Assembly (NCBI RefSeq): GCF_034190915.1
Contig: NW_026947710.1
Location: 248,001 to 312,000, forward strand
Direction: 5' to 3'
Length of the DNA stretch: 64,000 nucleotides
From: Cavia porcellus
Lineage: Eukaryota; Chordata; Mammalia; Rodentia; Caviidae
The notes beneath the pieces are model-generated. The model did no database searches, was not told the origin of the DNA, and saw only the letters and a program-made list of their open reading frames with translations. The translations under genes were made by a program, and so were the position numbers. Positions 38,697 to 51,724 of this stretch are shown piece by piece; within the stretch, counting starts at the first letter, position 1, and each line of letters begins with the position of its first letter.

Positions 38697-39902
38697 CTGT
38701 GATGTTTTTCTCACTCCTACTAGTGAATGTAATGTAACACACACCCATAAAATGCGCACCACCCCGTGATGTTTTTCTCACTCCTACTAGTGAATGTAAT
38801 GTAACACACACCCATACAATGCACACCACCCCGTGATGTTTTTCTCACTCCTACTAGTGAATGTAATGTAACACACACCCATACAATGCGAACCGCCCTG
38901 TGATGTTTTTCTCACTCCTACTAGTGAATGTAATGTAACACACACCCATAGAATGCGCACCGCCCCGTGATGTTTTTCTCACTCTTAGTAGTGAATGTAA
39001 TGTAACACACACCCATACGATGCGCACCACCCCGTGATGTTTTTCTCACTCCTACTAGTGAATGTAATGTAACACACACCCATACGATGCGCACCACCCC
39101 GTGATGTTTTTCTCAGTCCTACTAGTGAATGTAATGTAACACACACCCATCCTATGCGCACCACCCCGTGATGTTTGTCTCACTCCTACTAGTGAATCTA
39201 ATGTAACACACACCCATACAATGCACACCACCCCGTGATGTTTTTCTCACTCCTACTAGTGAATGTAATGTAACACACACCAATACAGTGCGCACCACCC
39301 CGTGATGTTTTTCTCACTCCTACTAGTGAATGTAATGTAACACACACCCATACAATGCGCACCACCCCGTGATGTTTTTCTCACTCCTACTAGTGAATGT
39401 AATGTAACACACACCCATACAATGGACACCACCCCGTGATGTTTTTCTCACTCCTACTAGTGAATGTAATGTAACACACACCCATACAATGCGTGCCACC
39501 CCGTGATATTTTTCTCACTCCTACTAGTGAATCTAATGTAACACACACCCATACAATGCGCACCACCCCGTGATGTTTTTCTCACTCCTACTAGTGCATG
39601 TAATGTAACACACACCCAAACAATGCGCACCACCCCGTGATGTTTTTCTCACTCCTACTAGTGAATGTAATGTAACACACACCCGTACAATGCGCACCAC
39701 CCCGTGATGTTTTTCTCACTTCTACTAGTGTATGTAATGTAACACACACCCATACAATGCACACCACCTCGTGATGTTTTTCTCACTCCTACTAGTGAAT
39801 CCAATGTAACACACACCCATACAATGCCCACCACCCCGTGATGTTTTTCTCACTCCTACTAGTGAATCTAATGTAACACACACCCATACAATGCGCACCA
39901 CC

Positions 39903-40045
39903 CCGCCCTGTTTTTCAGAAACCTATCCTACATTGCCACTGCATGTTCCCTGACTTCCCCATGCTGACAAGCCCACGGTGCTTTTCTCCATGCTACATTG
40001 CCACTCACTGCCTATCCTAATTCAGACCCTCCGATTCACTCCACC
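39903..40045 (+). repeat. B unit 38 (GACAAGCCC type, CCGCCCTG start)
   Basis: CTGACTTCC with GACAAGCCCACGG, which has lost the SacII site. 38 A copies follow, the longest B-free run in the window (40,046-42,588). Confidence 0.95.
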
Positions 40046-41059
40046 CCGTGATGTTTTTCTCACTCCTACTAGTGAATGTAATGTAACACACACCCATACA
40101 ATGCGCACCACCCCGTGATGTTTTTCTCACTCCTACTAATGAATGTAATGTAACACACATCCATACAATGCGCACCACCCCGTGATGTTTTTATCACTCC
40201 TACTAGTGAATGTAATGTAACACACACCCATACAATGCGCACCACCCCGTGATGATTTCTCACTCCTACTAGTGAATATAATGTAACACACACCGATACA
40301 ATGCGCACCACCCCGTGATGTTTTTCTCACTCCTACTAGTGAATCTAATGTAACACACACCCATACAATGCGCACCTCCCCGTGATGTTTTTCTCAATCC
40401 TACTAGTGAATGTAATGTAACACACACCCATACAATGCGCACCACCCCGTGATGTTTTTCTCACTCCTACTAGTGAATCTAATGTAACACACACCCATAC
40501 AATGCGCACCACCCCGTGATGTTTTTCACACTCCTACTAGTGAATGTAATGTAACACACACCCATACAATGCGCACCACCCCGTGATGTTTTTCTCACTC
40601 CTACTAGTGAATCTAATGTAACACACACCCATACAATGCGCACCACCCCGTGATGTTTTTCTAACTCCTACTAGTGAATGTAATGTAACACACACCCATA
40701 CAATGCGCACCACCCCGTGATGTTTTTCTCACTCCTACTAGTGAATCTAATGTAACACACACCCATACAATGCGCACCACCCCGTGATGTTTTTCTCACT
40801 CCTACTAGTGAATGTAATGTAACACACACACATACAATGCGCACCACCCCGTGATCTTTTTCTCACTCCTACTAGTGAATCTAATGTAACACACACCCAT
40901 ACAATGCGTACCACCCCGTGATGATTTTCTAACTCCTACTAGTGAATGTAATGTAACACACACCCATACAATGCGCACCACCCCGTGATGTTTTTCTCAC
41001 TCCTACTAGTGAATCTAATGTAACACACACCCATACAATGCGCACCACCCAGGGATGTT

Positions 41060-42440
41060 TTTCTCACTCCTACTAGTGAATGTAATGTAACACACACCCA
41101 TACAATCCTCACCACCCCGTGATGTTTTTCTCACTCCTACTAGTGAATGTAATGTAACACACACTCAAACAATGCGTACCACCCCGTGATGTTTTTCTCA
41201 CTCCTACTAGTGAATCTAATGTAACACACACCCATACAATGCGCACCACCCAGTGATGTTTTTCTCACTCCTACTAGTGAATGTAATGTAAAACACACAC
41301 ATACAATGCGCACCACCCCGTGATGTTTTGCTCACTCCTACTAGTGAATGTAATGTAACACACACCCAACAATGCGCACCACCCCGTGATGTTTTTCTCA
41401 CTCCTACTAGTGAATCTAATGTAACACACACCCATACAATGCGCACCACCCCGTGACGTTTTTCTCACTCCTATTAGTGAATCTAATGTAACACACACCC
41501 ATACAATGCGCACCACCCCGTGATGTTTTTCTCACTCCTACTAGTGAATCTAATGTAACACACACCCTTACAATGCGCACCACACCGTGATGTTTTTCTC
41601 ATTCCTACTAGTGAATCTAATGTAACACACACCGATACAATGCCCACCACCCCGTGATGTTTTTCTCACTCCTACTAGTGAATCTAATGTAACACACACC
41701 CATACAATGCCCACCACCCCGTGATGTTTTTCTCACTCCTACTAGTGAATCTAATGTAACACACACCCATACAATGCCCACCACCCCGTGATGTTTTTCT
41801 CACTCCTACTAGTGAATCTAATGTAACACACACCCATACAATGCGCACCACCCCGTGATGTTTTTCTCACTCCTACTAGTGAATCTAATGTAACACACAC
41901 CCATACAATGCGCAGCACCACGTGATGTTTTTCTCACTCCTACTAGTGAATGTAATTTAACACACACCCATACAATGCGCACCACCCCGTGATGTTTTTC
42001 TCACTCCTACTAGTGAATCTAATGTAACACACACCCATACAATGCGCACCACCCCGTGATGTTTTTCTCACTCCTACTAGTGAATGTAATGTAACACACA
42101 CCCATACAATGCGCACCACCCCGTGATGATTTTCTCACTCCTACAAGTGAATGTAATGTAACACACACCCATACAATGCGCACCACCCCGTGATGTTTTT
42201 CTCACTCCTACTAGTGAATGTAATGTAACACAGACCCATACAATGCGCACCACCCCTTGATGTTTTTCTCACTCCTACTAGTGAATGTAATGTAACACAC
42301 ACCCATACAATGCGCACCTCTCCGTGATGTTTTTCTCACTCCTATTTGTGAATGTAATTTAACACACACCCATACAATGCGCACCACCCGTGATGTTTTT
42401 CTCACTCCTACTAGTGAATGTAATGTAACACACACCCATA
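41060..42440 (+). repeat. Segment copied at 45,790-47,170 (offset 4,730 bp)
   Basis: A run of A monomers without B. Shared rare markers are CAATCCTCACC, CCCAACAATG (two bases short), GTGACGTTTTTC, CACCCTTACAATG, a string of ATGCCCACC monomers, GTAATTTAAC and TACAAGTG. Confidence 0.85.
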
Positions 42441-42588
42441 CAATGCACACCACCCCGTGATGTTTTTCTCACTCCTACTAGTGATTGTAATGTAACACAC
42501 ACCCATACAATGCGCACCACCCCGTGATGTTTTGCTCACTCCGACTAGTGAATCTAATGTAACACACACCCATACAATGCGCACAACC

Positions 42589-42731
42589 CCGCGATGTTTT
42601 TCAGAAACCCATCCTACATTGCCACTGCATGTTCCCTGACCTCCCCATGCTGACCACCCCGCGGTGCTTTTCTCCATCCTACATTGCCAATCACTGCCTA
42701 TCCTAACTCAGACCCTCCGATTCACACCACC
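42589..42731 (+). repeat. B unit 39 (AAACCCATCC type)
   Basis: AAACCCATCC, GCCAATCAC and TAACTCAGACC, shared with the units at 51582 and 54345. Three A copies follow. Confidence 0.95.
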
Positions 42732-42932
42732 CCGTGATGTTTTTCTCACTCCTACTAGTGAATGTAATGTAACACACACCCATACAATGCGCACCACCAG
42801 GTGATGTTTTTCTCACTCCTTCTAGTGAATGTAATGTAACACACACCCATACAATGCGCACCACCCCGTGATGTTTTTCTCACTCCTACTAGTGAATGTA
42901 ATGTAACACACACCCATACAATGCGCAGCACC

Positions 42933-43075
42933 CCGCGATGTTTTTCAGAAACCTATCCTACATTGCCACTGCATGTTCCCTGACTTCCCCATGCTGACAA
43001 GCCCGCGGTGCTTTTCTCCATGCTACATTGCCACTCACTGCCTATCCTAATTCAGACCCTCCGATTCACTCCACC
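42933..43075 (+). repeat. B unit 40, left member of B-A-B block 5
   Basis: Partner of unit 34 at offset 6,480. One A monomer follows. Confidence 0.95.
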
Positions 43076-43142
43076 CCGTGATGTTTTTCTCACTCCTACT
43101 AGTGAATGTAATGTAACACACACCCATACAATGCGCACCAGC

Positions 43143-43285
43143 CCGCGATGTTTTTCACAAACCTATCCTACATTGCCACTGCATGTTCCCTGACTTCCCC
43201 ATGCTGACAAGCCCGCGGTGCTTTTCTCCAGGCTACATTGCCACTCACTGCCTATCCTAATTCAGACCCTCCGATTCACTCCACC
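43143..43285 (+). repeat. B unit 41, right member of B-A-B block 5
   Basis: Partner of unit 35. Eight A copies follow. Confidence 0.95.
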
Positions 43286-43820
43286 CCGTGATGTTTTTCT
43301 CACTCCTACTAGTGAATGTAATGTAACACACACCCATACAATGCACACCACCCCGTGATGTTTTTCTCACTCCTACTAGTGAATCCAATGTAACACACAC
43401 CCATACAATGCCCACCACCCCGTGATGTTTTTCTCACTCCTACTAGTGAATCTAATGTAACACACACCCATACAATGCGCACCACACCGTGATGTTTTTC
43501 TCACTCCTACTAGTGAATGTAATGTAACACACACCCATTCAATGCGCACCACCCGTGATGTTTTTCTCACTCCTACTAGTGAATGTAATGTAACACACAC
43601 CCATACAATGCGCACCACCCCGTGATGTTTTTCTCACTCCTACTAGTGAATGTAATGTAACACACACCCATACAATGCGCACCACCCCGTGATGTTTTTC
43701 TCACTCCTACTAGTGAATCTAATGTAACACACACCCATACAATGCGCACCACCCCGTGATGTTTTTCTCACTCCTACTAGTGAATCTAATGTAACACACA
43801 CCCATACCATGCGCACCACC

Positions 43821-43963
43821 CCGCGATGTTTTTCACAAACATATCCTACATTGCCACTGCATGTTCCCTGACCTCCCCATGCTGACCACCCCGCGGTGCT
43901 TTTCTCCATGCTACATTGCCACTCACTGCCTATCCTAATTCAGACCCTCCGATTCACACCACC
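43821..43963 (+). repeat. B unit 42, partner of unit 36
   Basis: CACAAACATATCC with CTGACCTCC. 16 A copies follow. Confidence 0.95.
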
Positions 43964-45033
43964 CCGTGATGTTTTTCTCACTCCTACTAGTGAATGTAAT
44001 GTAACACACACCCATACAATGCGCACCACCCCGTGATGTTTTTCTCACTCCTACTAGTGAATCTAATGTAACACACACCCATACAATGCGCACCACCCCG
44101 TGATGTTTTTCTCACTCCTACTAGTGAATGTAATGTAACACACACCCATACAATGCGCACCACCCCGTGATGTTTTTCTCACTCCTACTAGTGAATGTAA
44201 TGTAACACACACCCATAAAATGCGCACCACCCCGTGATGTTTTTCTCACTCCTACTAGTGAATGTAATGTAACACACACCCATACAATGCGCACCACCCC
44301 GTGATGTTTTTCTCACTCCTTCTAGTGAATCTAATGTAACACACACCCATACAATGCGCACCACCCCGTGATGTTTTTCTCACTCCTACTAGTGAATGTA
44401 ATGTAACACACACCCATACAATGCGCACCACCCCGTGATGATTTCTCACTCCTACTAGTGAATGTAATGTAACACACACCCATACAATGCGCACCACCCC
44501 GTGATGTTTTTCTCACTCCTACTAGTGAATCTAATGTAACACACACCCATACAATGCGCACCACCCCGTGATGTTTTTCTCACTCCTACTATTGAATCTA
44601 ATGTAACACACACCCATACAATGCGCACCAACCCGTGATGATTTCTCACTCCTACTAGTGAATGTAATGTAACACACACCCATACAATACGCACCACCCC
44701 GTGATGTTTTTCTCACTCCTACTAGTGAATCTAATGTAACACACACCCATACAATGCGCACCACCCCGTGATGTTTTTCCCACTCCTACTAGTGAATGTG
44801 ATGTAACACACACCCATACAATGCGCACCACCCCGTGATGTTTTTCTCACTCCTACTAGTGAATGTGATGTAACACACACCCATACAATGCGTACCACCC
44901 CGTGATGTTTTTCTCACTCCTTCTAGTGAATGTAATGTAACACACACCCATACAATGCACACCACCCCGTGATGTTTTTCTCACTCCTACTAGTGAATGT
45001 AATGTAACACACACCCATACAATGCGCACCACC

Positions 45034-45176
45034 CCGCGATGTTTTTCAGAAACCTATCCTACATTGCCACTGCATGTTCCCTGAGCTCCCCATGCTGACC
45101 ACCCCGCGTTGCTTTTCTCCATGCTACATTGCCACTCACTGCCTATCCTAATTCAGACCCTCCGATTCACACCACC
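45034..45176 (+). repeat. B unit 43, partner of unit 37
   Basis: CTGAGCTCC with a private CCGCGTTGC. 36 A copies follow, in which two donor segments meet. Confidence 0.95.
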
Positions 45177-45789
45177 CTGTGATGTTTTTCTCACTCCTAC
45201 TAGTGAATGTAATGTAACACACACCCATAAAATGCGCACCACCCCGTGATGTTTTTCTCACTCCTACTAGTGAATGTAATGTAACACTCACCCATATAAT
45301 GCGCACCACCCCGTGATGTTTTTCTCACTCCTACTAGTGAATCTAATGTAACACACACCCATACAATACCCACCACCCCGTGATGTTTTTCTCACTCCTA
45401 CTAGTGAATCTAATGTAACACACACCCATACAATGCGCACCACCCCGTGATGTTTTTCTCACTCCTACTAGTGAATGTAATGTAACACACACCCATACAA
45501 TGCGCACCACCCCGTGATGTTTTTCTCACTCCTACTAGTGAATCTAATGTAACACACACCCATACAATGCGCACCACCCCGTGATGTTTTTCTCACTCCT
45601 ACTAGTGAATGTAATGTATCACACACCCATACAATGCGCACCACCCCGTGATGCTTTTCTCACTCCTACTAGTGAATGTAATGTAACACACACCCATACA
45701 ATGCGCACCACCCCGTGATGTTTTTCTCACTCCTACTAGTGAATGTAATGTAACACACACCCATACAATGCGCACCACCCTGTGATGTT

Positions 45790-47170
45790 TTTCTCACTCC
45801 TACTAGTGAATGTAATGTAACACACACCCATACAATCCTCACCACCCCGTGATGTTTTTCTCACTCCTACTAGTGAATGTAATGTAACACACACCCAAAC
45901 AATGCGTACCACCCCGTGATGTTTTTCTCACTCCTACTAGTGAATCTAATGTAACACACACCCATACAATGCGCACCACCCAGTGATGTTTTTCTCACTC
46001 CTACTAGTGAATGTAATGTAAAACACACCCATACAATGCGCACCACCCCGTGATGTTTTTCTCACTCCTACTAGTGAATGTAATGTAACACACACCCAAC
46101 AATGCGAACCACCCCGTGATGTTTTTCTCACTCCTACTAGTGAATCTAATGTAACACACACCCATACAATGCGCACCACCCCGTGACGTTTTTCTCACTC
46201 CTATTAGTGAATCTAATGTAACACACACCCATACAATGCGCACCACCCCGTGATGTTTTTCTCACTCCTACTAGTGAATCTAATGTAACACACACCCTTA
46301 CAATGCGCACCACACCGTGATGTTTTTCTCATTCCTACTAGTGAATCTAATGTAACACACACCGATACAATGCCCACCACCCCGTGATGTTTTTCTCACT
46401 CCTACTAGTGAATCTAATGTAACACACACCCATACAATGCCCACCACCCCGTGATGTTTTTCTCACTCCTACTAGTGAATCTAATGTAACACACACCCAT
46501 ACAATGCCCACCACCCCGTGATGTTTTTCTCACTCCTACTAGTGAATCTAATGTAACACACACCCATACAATGCGCACCACCCCGTGATGTTTTTCTCAC
46601 TCCTACTAGTGAATCTAATGTAACACACACCCATACAATGCGCAGCACCACGTGATGTTTTTCTCACTCCTACTAGTGAATGTAATTTAACACACACCCA
46701 TACAATGCGCACCACCCCGTGATGTTTTTCTCACTCCTACTAGTGAATCCAATGTAACACACACCCATACAATGCGCACCACCACGTGATGTTTTTCTCA
46801 CTCGTACTAGTGAATGTAATGTAACACACACCCATACAATGCGCACCACCCCGTGATGATTTTCTCACTCCTACAAGTGAATGTAATGTAACACACACCC
46901 ATACAATGCGCACCACCCCGTGATGTTTTTCTCACTCCTACTAGTGAATGTAATGTAACACACACCCATACAATGCGCACCACCCCTTGATGTTTTTCCC
47001 ACTCCTACTAGTGAATGTAATGTAACACACACCCATACAATGCGCACCTCCCCGTGATGTTTTTCTCACTCCTACTAGTGAATGTAATTTAACACACACC
47101 CATACAATGCGCACCACCCGTGATGTTTTACTCACTCCTACTAGTGAATGTAATGTAACACACACCCATA
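45790..47170 (+). repeat. Second copy of the segment at 41,060-42,440
   Basis: Same order of A variants at offset 4,730, with single-base differences. With the neighbouring 6,480-bp copy it shows that 45-47 kb was assembled from two donors. Confidence 0.85.
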
Positions 47171-47214
47171 CAATGCGCACCACCCCGTGATGCTTTTCTC
47201 ACTCCTACTAGTGA

Positions 47215-47795
47215 ATGTAATGTAACACACACCCATACAATGCGCACCACCCCGTGATGTTTTTCTCACTCCTACTAGTGAATGTAATGTAACACACACC
47301 CATACAATGCGCACCACCCCGTGATGTTTTTCTCACTCCTACTAGTGAATGTAATGTAACACACACCCATACAATGCGCACCACCCCATGATGTTTTGCT
47401 CACTCCTATTAGTGAATGTAATGTAACACACACCCATACAATGCGCACCACCCCATGATGTTTTTCTCACTCCTACTAGTAAATCTAATGTAACAGACAC
47501 CCATACAATGCGCACCACCCATGATGTTTTTCTCACTCCTACTGGTGAATGTAATGTAACACACACCCATATAATGCGCACCACCCCGCGATGTTTCTCA
47601 GAAACCTATCCTACATTGCCACTGCGTGTTCCCTGACCTCCCCAAGCTGACCACCCCGCGGTCCTTTTCTCCATCCTATATTGCCACTCACTGCCTATCC
47701 TAATTCAGACCCTCCGATTCACACCACCCCGTGAGGTTTTTCTCACTCCTACTAGTGAATCTAATGTAACACACACCCATACAATGCGCACCACC
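47215..47795 (+). repeat. Segment copied at 48,773-49,345 (offset 1,558 bp)
   Basis: About six A monomers, the distinctive B unit with TTTCTCAG and CTGCGTGTTCC, and the following GTGAGGTTTTTC monomer recur 1,558 bp later. The B unit in between (48533) is of another type, so this is not a simple whole-length tandem duplication. Confidence 0.82.
47586..47728 (+). repeat. B unit 44 (CTGCGTGTTCC type)
   Basis: TTTCTCAG, CTGCGTGTTCC, CCAAGCTGACC, GCGGTCC and CCTATATTG are distinctive. 12 A copies follow. Confidence 0.95.
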
Positions 47796-48532
47796 CCGTG
47801 ATGTTTTTCTCACTCCTACTAGTGAATCTAATGTAACACACACCCATACAATGCCCACCACCCCGTGATGTTTTTCTCACTCCTACTAGTGAATGTAATG
47901 TAACACACACCCATACAATGCGCACCACCCCGTGATGTTTTTCTCACTCCTACTCGTGAATGTAAGGTAACACACACCCATACAATGCACACCACCCCGT
48001 GATGTTTTTCTCACTTCTACTAGTGATTGTAATGTAACACACACCCATACAATGCGCACCACCCCGTGATGCTTTTCTCACTCCTACTAGTGAATGTAAT
48101 GTAACACACACCCATACAATGCGCACCACCAAGTGATGTTTTTCTCACTCCTACTAGTGAATCTAATGTAACACACACCCATACAATGCGCACCACCCCG
48201 TGATGTTTTTCTCACTCCTACTAGTGAATGTAATGTAACACACACCCATACAATGCGCACCACCCCGTGATGTTTTTCTCACTCCTACTAGTGAATGTAA
48301 TGTAACACACACCCATACAATGCGCACCACCCCGTGATGTTTTTCTCACTCCTACTAGTGAATGTAATGTAACACACACCCATATAATGCGCACCACTCC
48401 GTGATGTTTTTCTCACTCCTACTAGTGAATGTAATGTAACACACACCCATACAATGCGCACCACCCCGTGATGTTTTTCTGACTCCTACTAGTGAATCTA
48501 ATGTAACACACACCCAGACAATGCGCACCACC

Positions 48533-48675
48533 CCGTGATGTTTTTCAGAAACCTATCCTACATTGCCACTGCATGTTCCCTGACCTCCCCATGCTGACCA
48601 CCCCGCGGTGCTTTTCTCCATCCTACATTGCCACTCACTGCCTATCCTAAATCAGAGCCTATGATTCACACCACC
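48533..48675 (+). repeat. B unit 45 (CCGTGATG start)
   Basis: AAATCAGAGCCTATGATTC is private to this unit. Seven A copies follow. Confidence 0.95.
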
Positions 48676-48772
48676 CCGTGATATTTTTCTCACTCCTAGT
48701 AGTGAATGTAATGTAACACACACCCATACAATGCGCACCACCCTGTGATATTTTTCTCACTCCTACAAGTGA

Positions 48773-49345
48773 ATGTAATGTAACACACACCCATACAATG
48801 CGCACCACCCCGTGATGTTTTTCTCACTCCTACTAGTGAATGTAATGTAACACACACCCATACAATGCGCACCACCCCGTGATGTTTTTCTCACTCCTAC
48901 TAGTGAATGTAATGTAACACACACCCATACAATGCGCACCACCCCATGATGTTTTGCTCACTCCTATTAGTGAATGTAATGTAACACACACCCATACAAT
49001 GCGCACCACCCCATGATGTTTTTCTCACTCCTACTAGTAAATCTAATGTAACAGACACCCATACAATGCGCACCACCCATGATGTTTTTCTCACTCCTAC
49101 TGGTGAATGTAATGTAACACACACCCATATAATGCGCACCACCCCGCGATGTTTCTCAGAAACCTATCCTACATTGCCACTGCGTGTTCCCTGACCTCCC
49201 CAAGCTGACCACCCCGCGGTCCTTTTCTCCATCCTATATTGCCACTCACTGCCTATCCTAATTCAGACCCTCCGATTCACACCACCCCGTGAGGTTTTTC
49301 TCACTCCTACTAGTGAATCTAATGTAACACACACCCATACAATGA
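48773..49345 (+). repeat. Second copy of the segment at 47,215-47,795
   Basis: Essentially identical up to ATGAGCACC against ATGCGCACC at its right end, after which the A variants differ. Confidence 0.82.
49144..49286 (+). repeat. B unit 46, partner of unit 44
   Basis: Same CTGCGTGTTCC form at offset 1,558. Four A copies follow. Confidence 0.95.
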
Positions 49346-49554
49346 GCACCACCCCGTGATGTTTTTCTCACTCCTATTAGTGAATGTAATGTAACACACA
49401 CCCATACAATGCGCACCACCCCGTGATGTTTTTCTCACTCCTACTAGTGAATGTAATGTAACACACACCGATACAATGCGCACCACCCCGTGATGTTTTT
49501 CTCACTCCTACTAGTGAATCTAATGTAACACACACTCATACAATGCGCACCACC

Positions 49555-49697
49555 CCGCGATGTTTTTCAGAAACCTATCCTACATTGCCACTGCATGTTC
49601 CCTGACCTCCCCATGCTGACCACCCCGCAGTGCTTTTCTCCATCCTATATTGCCACTCACGGCCTATCCTAATTCAGACCCTCTGATTCACACCACC
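49555..49697 (+). repeat. B unit 47 (CCGCAG type)
   Basis: The only CCGCAG unit noticed in the centre of the window. It has CCTATATTG, CACGGCCTATCC and CTCTGATTC. Five A copies follow. Confidence 0.95.
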
Positions 49698-50032
49698 CCG
49701 TGATGTTTTTCTCACTCCTACTAGTGAATGTAATGTAACACACACCCATACAATGCGCACCACCCCGTGATGTTTTTCTCACTCCTACTAGTGAATGTAA
49801 TGTAACACACACCCATACAATGCGCACGACCCCGTGATGTTTTTCCCACTCCTACTAGTGAATGTAATGTAACACACACCCATACAATGCGCACCACCCC
49901 CTGATGTTTTTCTCACTCCTATTAGTGAATGTAATGTAACACACACCCATACAATGCGCACCACCGCGTGATGTTTTTCTCACTCCTACTAGTGAATCTA
50001 ATGTAACACACACCCATACAATGCGCACCACC

Positions 50033-50175
50033 CCGCGATATTTTTCAGAAACCTATCCTACATTGCCACTGCATGTTCCCTGACCTCCCCATGCTGACCA
50101 CCCCGCGGTGCTTTTCTCCATCCTACATTGCCACTCACTGCCTATCCTCATTCAGAGCCTCCGATTCTCACCAGC
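50033..50175 (+). repeat. B unit 48 (CTCATTCAG type)
   Basis: GATATTTTTCAG, TATCCTCATTCAGAGCC and the end TCTCACCAGCC, followed by a GTGGTGTTTTTC/CTAGTAG monomer. 21 A copies follow. Confidence 0.95.
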
Positions 50176-51581
50176 CCGTGGTGTTTTTCTCACTCCTAGT
50201 AGTGAATGTAATGTAATACACACCCATACAATGCGCACCACCCCGTGATGTTTTTCTTACTCCTACTAGTGAATGTAATGTAACACACACCCATACAATG
50301 CGCACCACCCCGTGATGTTTTTCTCACTCCTACTAGTGAATGTAATGTAACACACACCCATACAATGCGCACCACCCCGTGATGTTTTTCTCACTCCTAC
50401 TAGTGAATGTAATGTAACACACACCCATACAATGCGCACCACCCCGTGATGTTTTTCTCACTCCTACTAGTGAATCTAATGTAACACACACCCATACAAT
50501 GCGCACCACCCCGTGATGTTTTTCTCACTCCTACTAGTGAATCTAATGTAACACACACCCATACAATGCGCACCACCCCGTGATGTTTTTCTCACTCCTA
50601 CTAGTGAATGTAATGTAACACACACCCATACAATGCGCACCACCCCGTGATGTTTTTCTCACTCCTACTAGTGAATGTAATGTAACACACACCCATACAA
50701 TGCGCACCACCCCGTGATGTTTTTCTCACTCCTACTAATGAATGTAATGTAACACACACCCATACAATGCGCACCACCCCGTGATGTTTTTCTCACTCCT
50801 ACTAGTGAATGTAATGTAACACACACCCATACAATGCGCACCACCCCGTGATGTTTTTCTCACTCCTACTAGTGAATGTAATGTAACACACACCCATACA
50901 ATGCGCACCACCCCGTGATGATTTTCTCACTCCTACAAGTGAATGTAATGTAACACACACCCATACACTGCGCACCACCCCGTGATGTTTTTCTCACTCC
51001 TACTAGTGAATGTAATGTAACACACACCCATACAATGCGCACCACGCCTTGATGTTTTTCTCACTCCTACTAGTGAATATAATGTAACACACACCCATAC
51101 AATGCGCACCTCCCCGTGATGTTTTTCTCACTCCTACTAGTGAATGTAATTTAACACACACCCATACAATGCGCACCACCCGTGATGTTTTTCTCACTCC
51201 TACTAGTGAATGTAATGTAACACACACGCATACAATGCGCACCACCCCGTGATGTTTTTCTCACTCCTACTAGTGAATGTTATGTAACACACACCCATAC
51301 AATGCGCACCACCCCGTGATGTTTTTCTCACTCCTACTAGTGAATGTAATGTAACACACACCCATACAATGCGCAACACCCCGTGATGTTTTTCTCACTC
51401 CGACTCGTGAATGTAAGGTAACACACACCCATAAAATGCACACCACCCCGTGATGTTTTTCTCACTCCTACTAGTGATTGTAATGTAACACACACCCATA
51501 CAATGCGCACCACCCCGTGATGTTTTTCTCACTCCTACTAGTGAATCTAATGTAACACACACCCATACAATGCGCAAAACC

Positions 51582-51724
51582 CCGCGATGTTTTTCAGAAA
51601 CCCATCCTACATTGCCACTGCATGTTCCCTGACCTCCCCATGCTGACCACCCCGCGGTGCTTTTCTCCATCCTACATTGCCAATCACTGCCTATCCTAAC
51701 TCAGACCCTCCGATTCACACCACC
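51582..51724 (+). repeat. B unit 49 (AAACCCATCC type)
   Basis: Preceded by GCGCAAAACC; AAACCCATCC, GCCAATCAC and TAACTCAG. 24 A copies follow. Confidence 0.95.

Larger units (their letters stand above)
36290..38800 (+). repeat. Segment copied at 42,770-45,280 (offset 6,480 bp)
   Basis: It contains B units 36453, 36663, 37341 and 38554, each with a partner exactly 6,480 bp later. The A series between them includes GAATCCAATG, CATTCAATG, two GATGATTTCTC monomers, TATTGAATC and AATGTGATG. Its left part is also the end of the 3,453-bp duplication, so the 6,480-bp copying came afterwards or used an already duplicated template. Confidence 0.88.
42770..45280 (+). repeat. Second copy of the segment at 36,290-38,800
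   Basis: It matches from the CACCAGGTG monomer near 42791 to the ATAAAATG monomer near 45230. Beyond that it switches to an ACACTCACCC series shared with about 52.43 and 55.19 kb. Differences from the first copy are scattered single bases, for example CCGCGTTGC in the last B unit. Confidence 0.88.

Noticed and set aside
47215..49345. Simple tandem duplication of 1,558 bp
   Set aside because: Only about 0.58 kb matches at this offset, and the B unit in between (48533) is of a different subtype, so I describe it as a copied segment instead.
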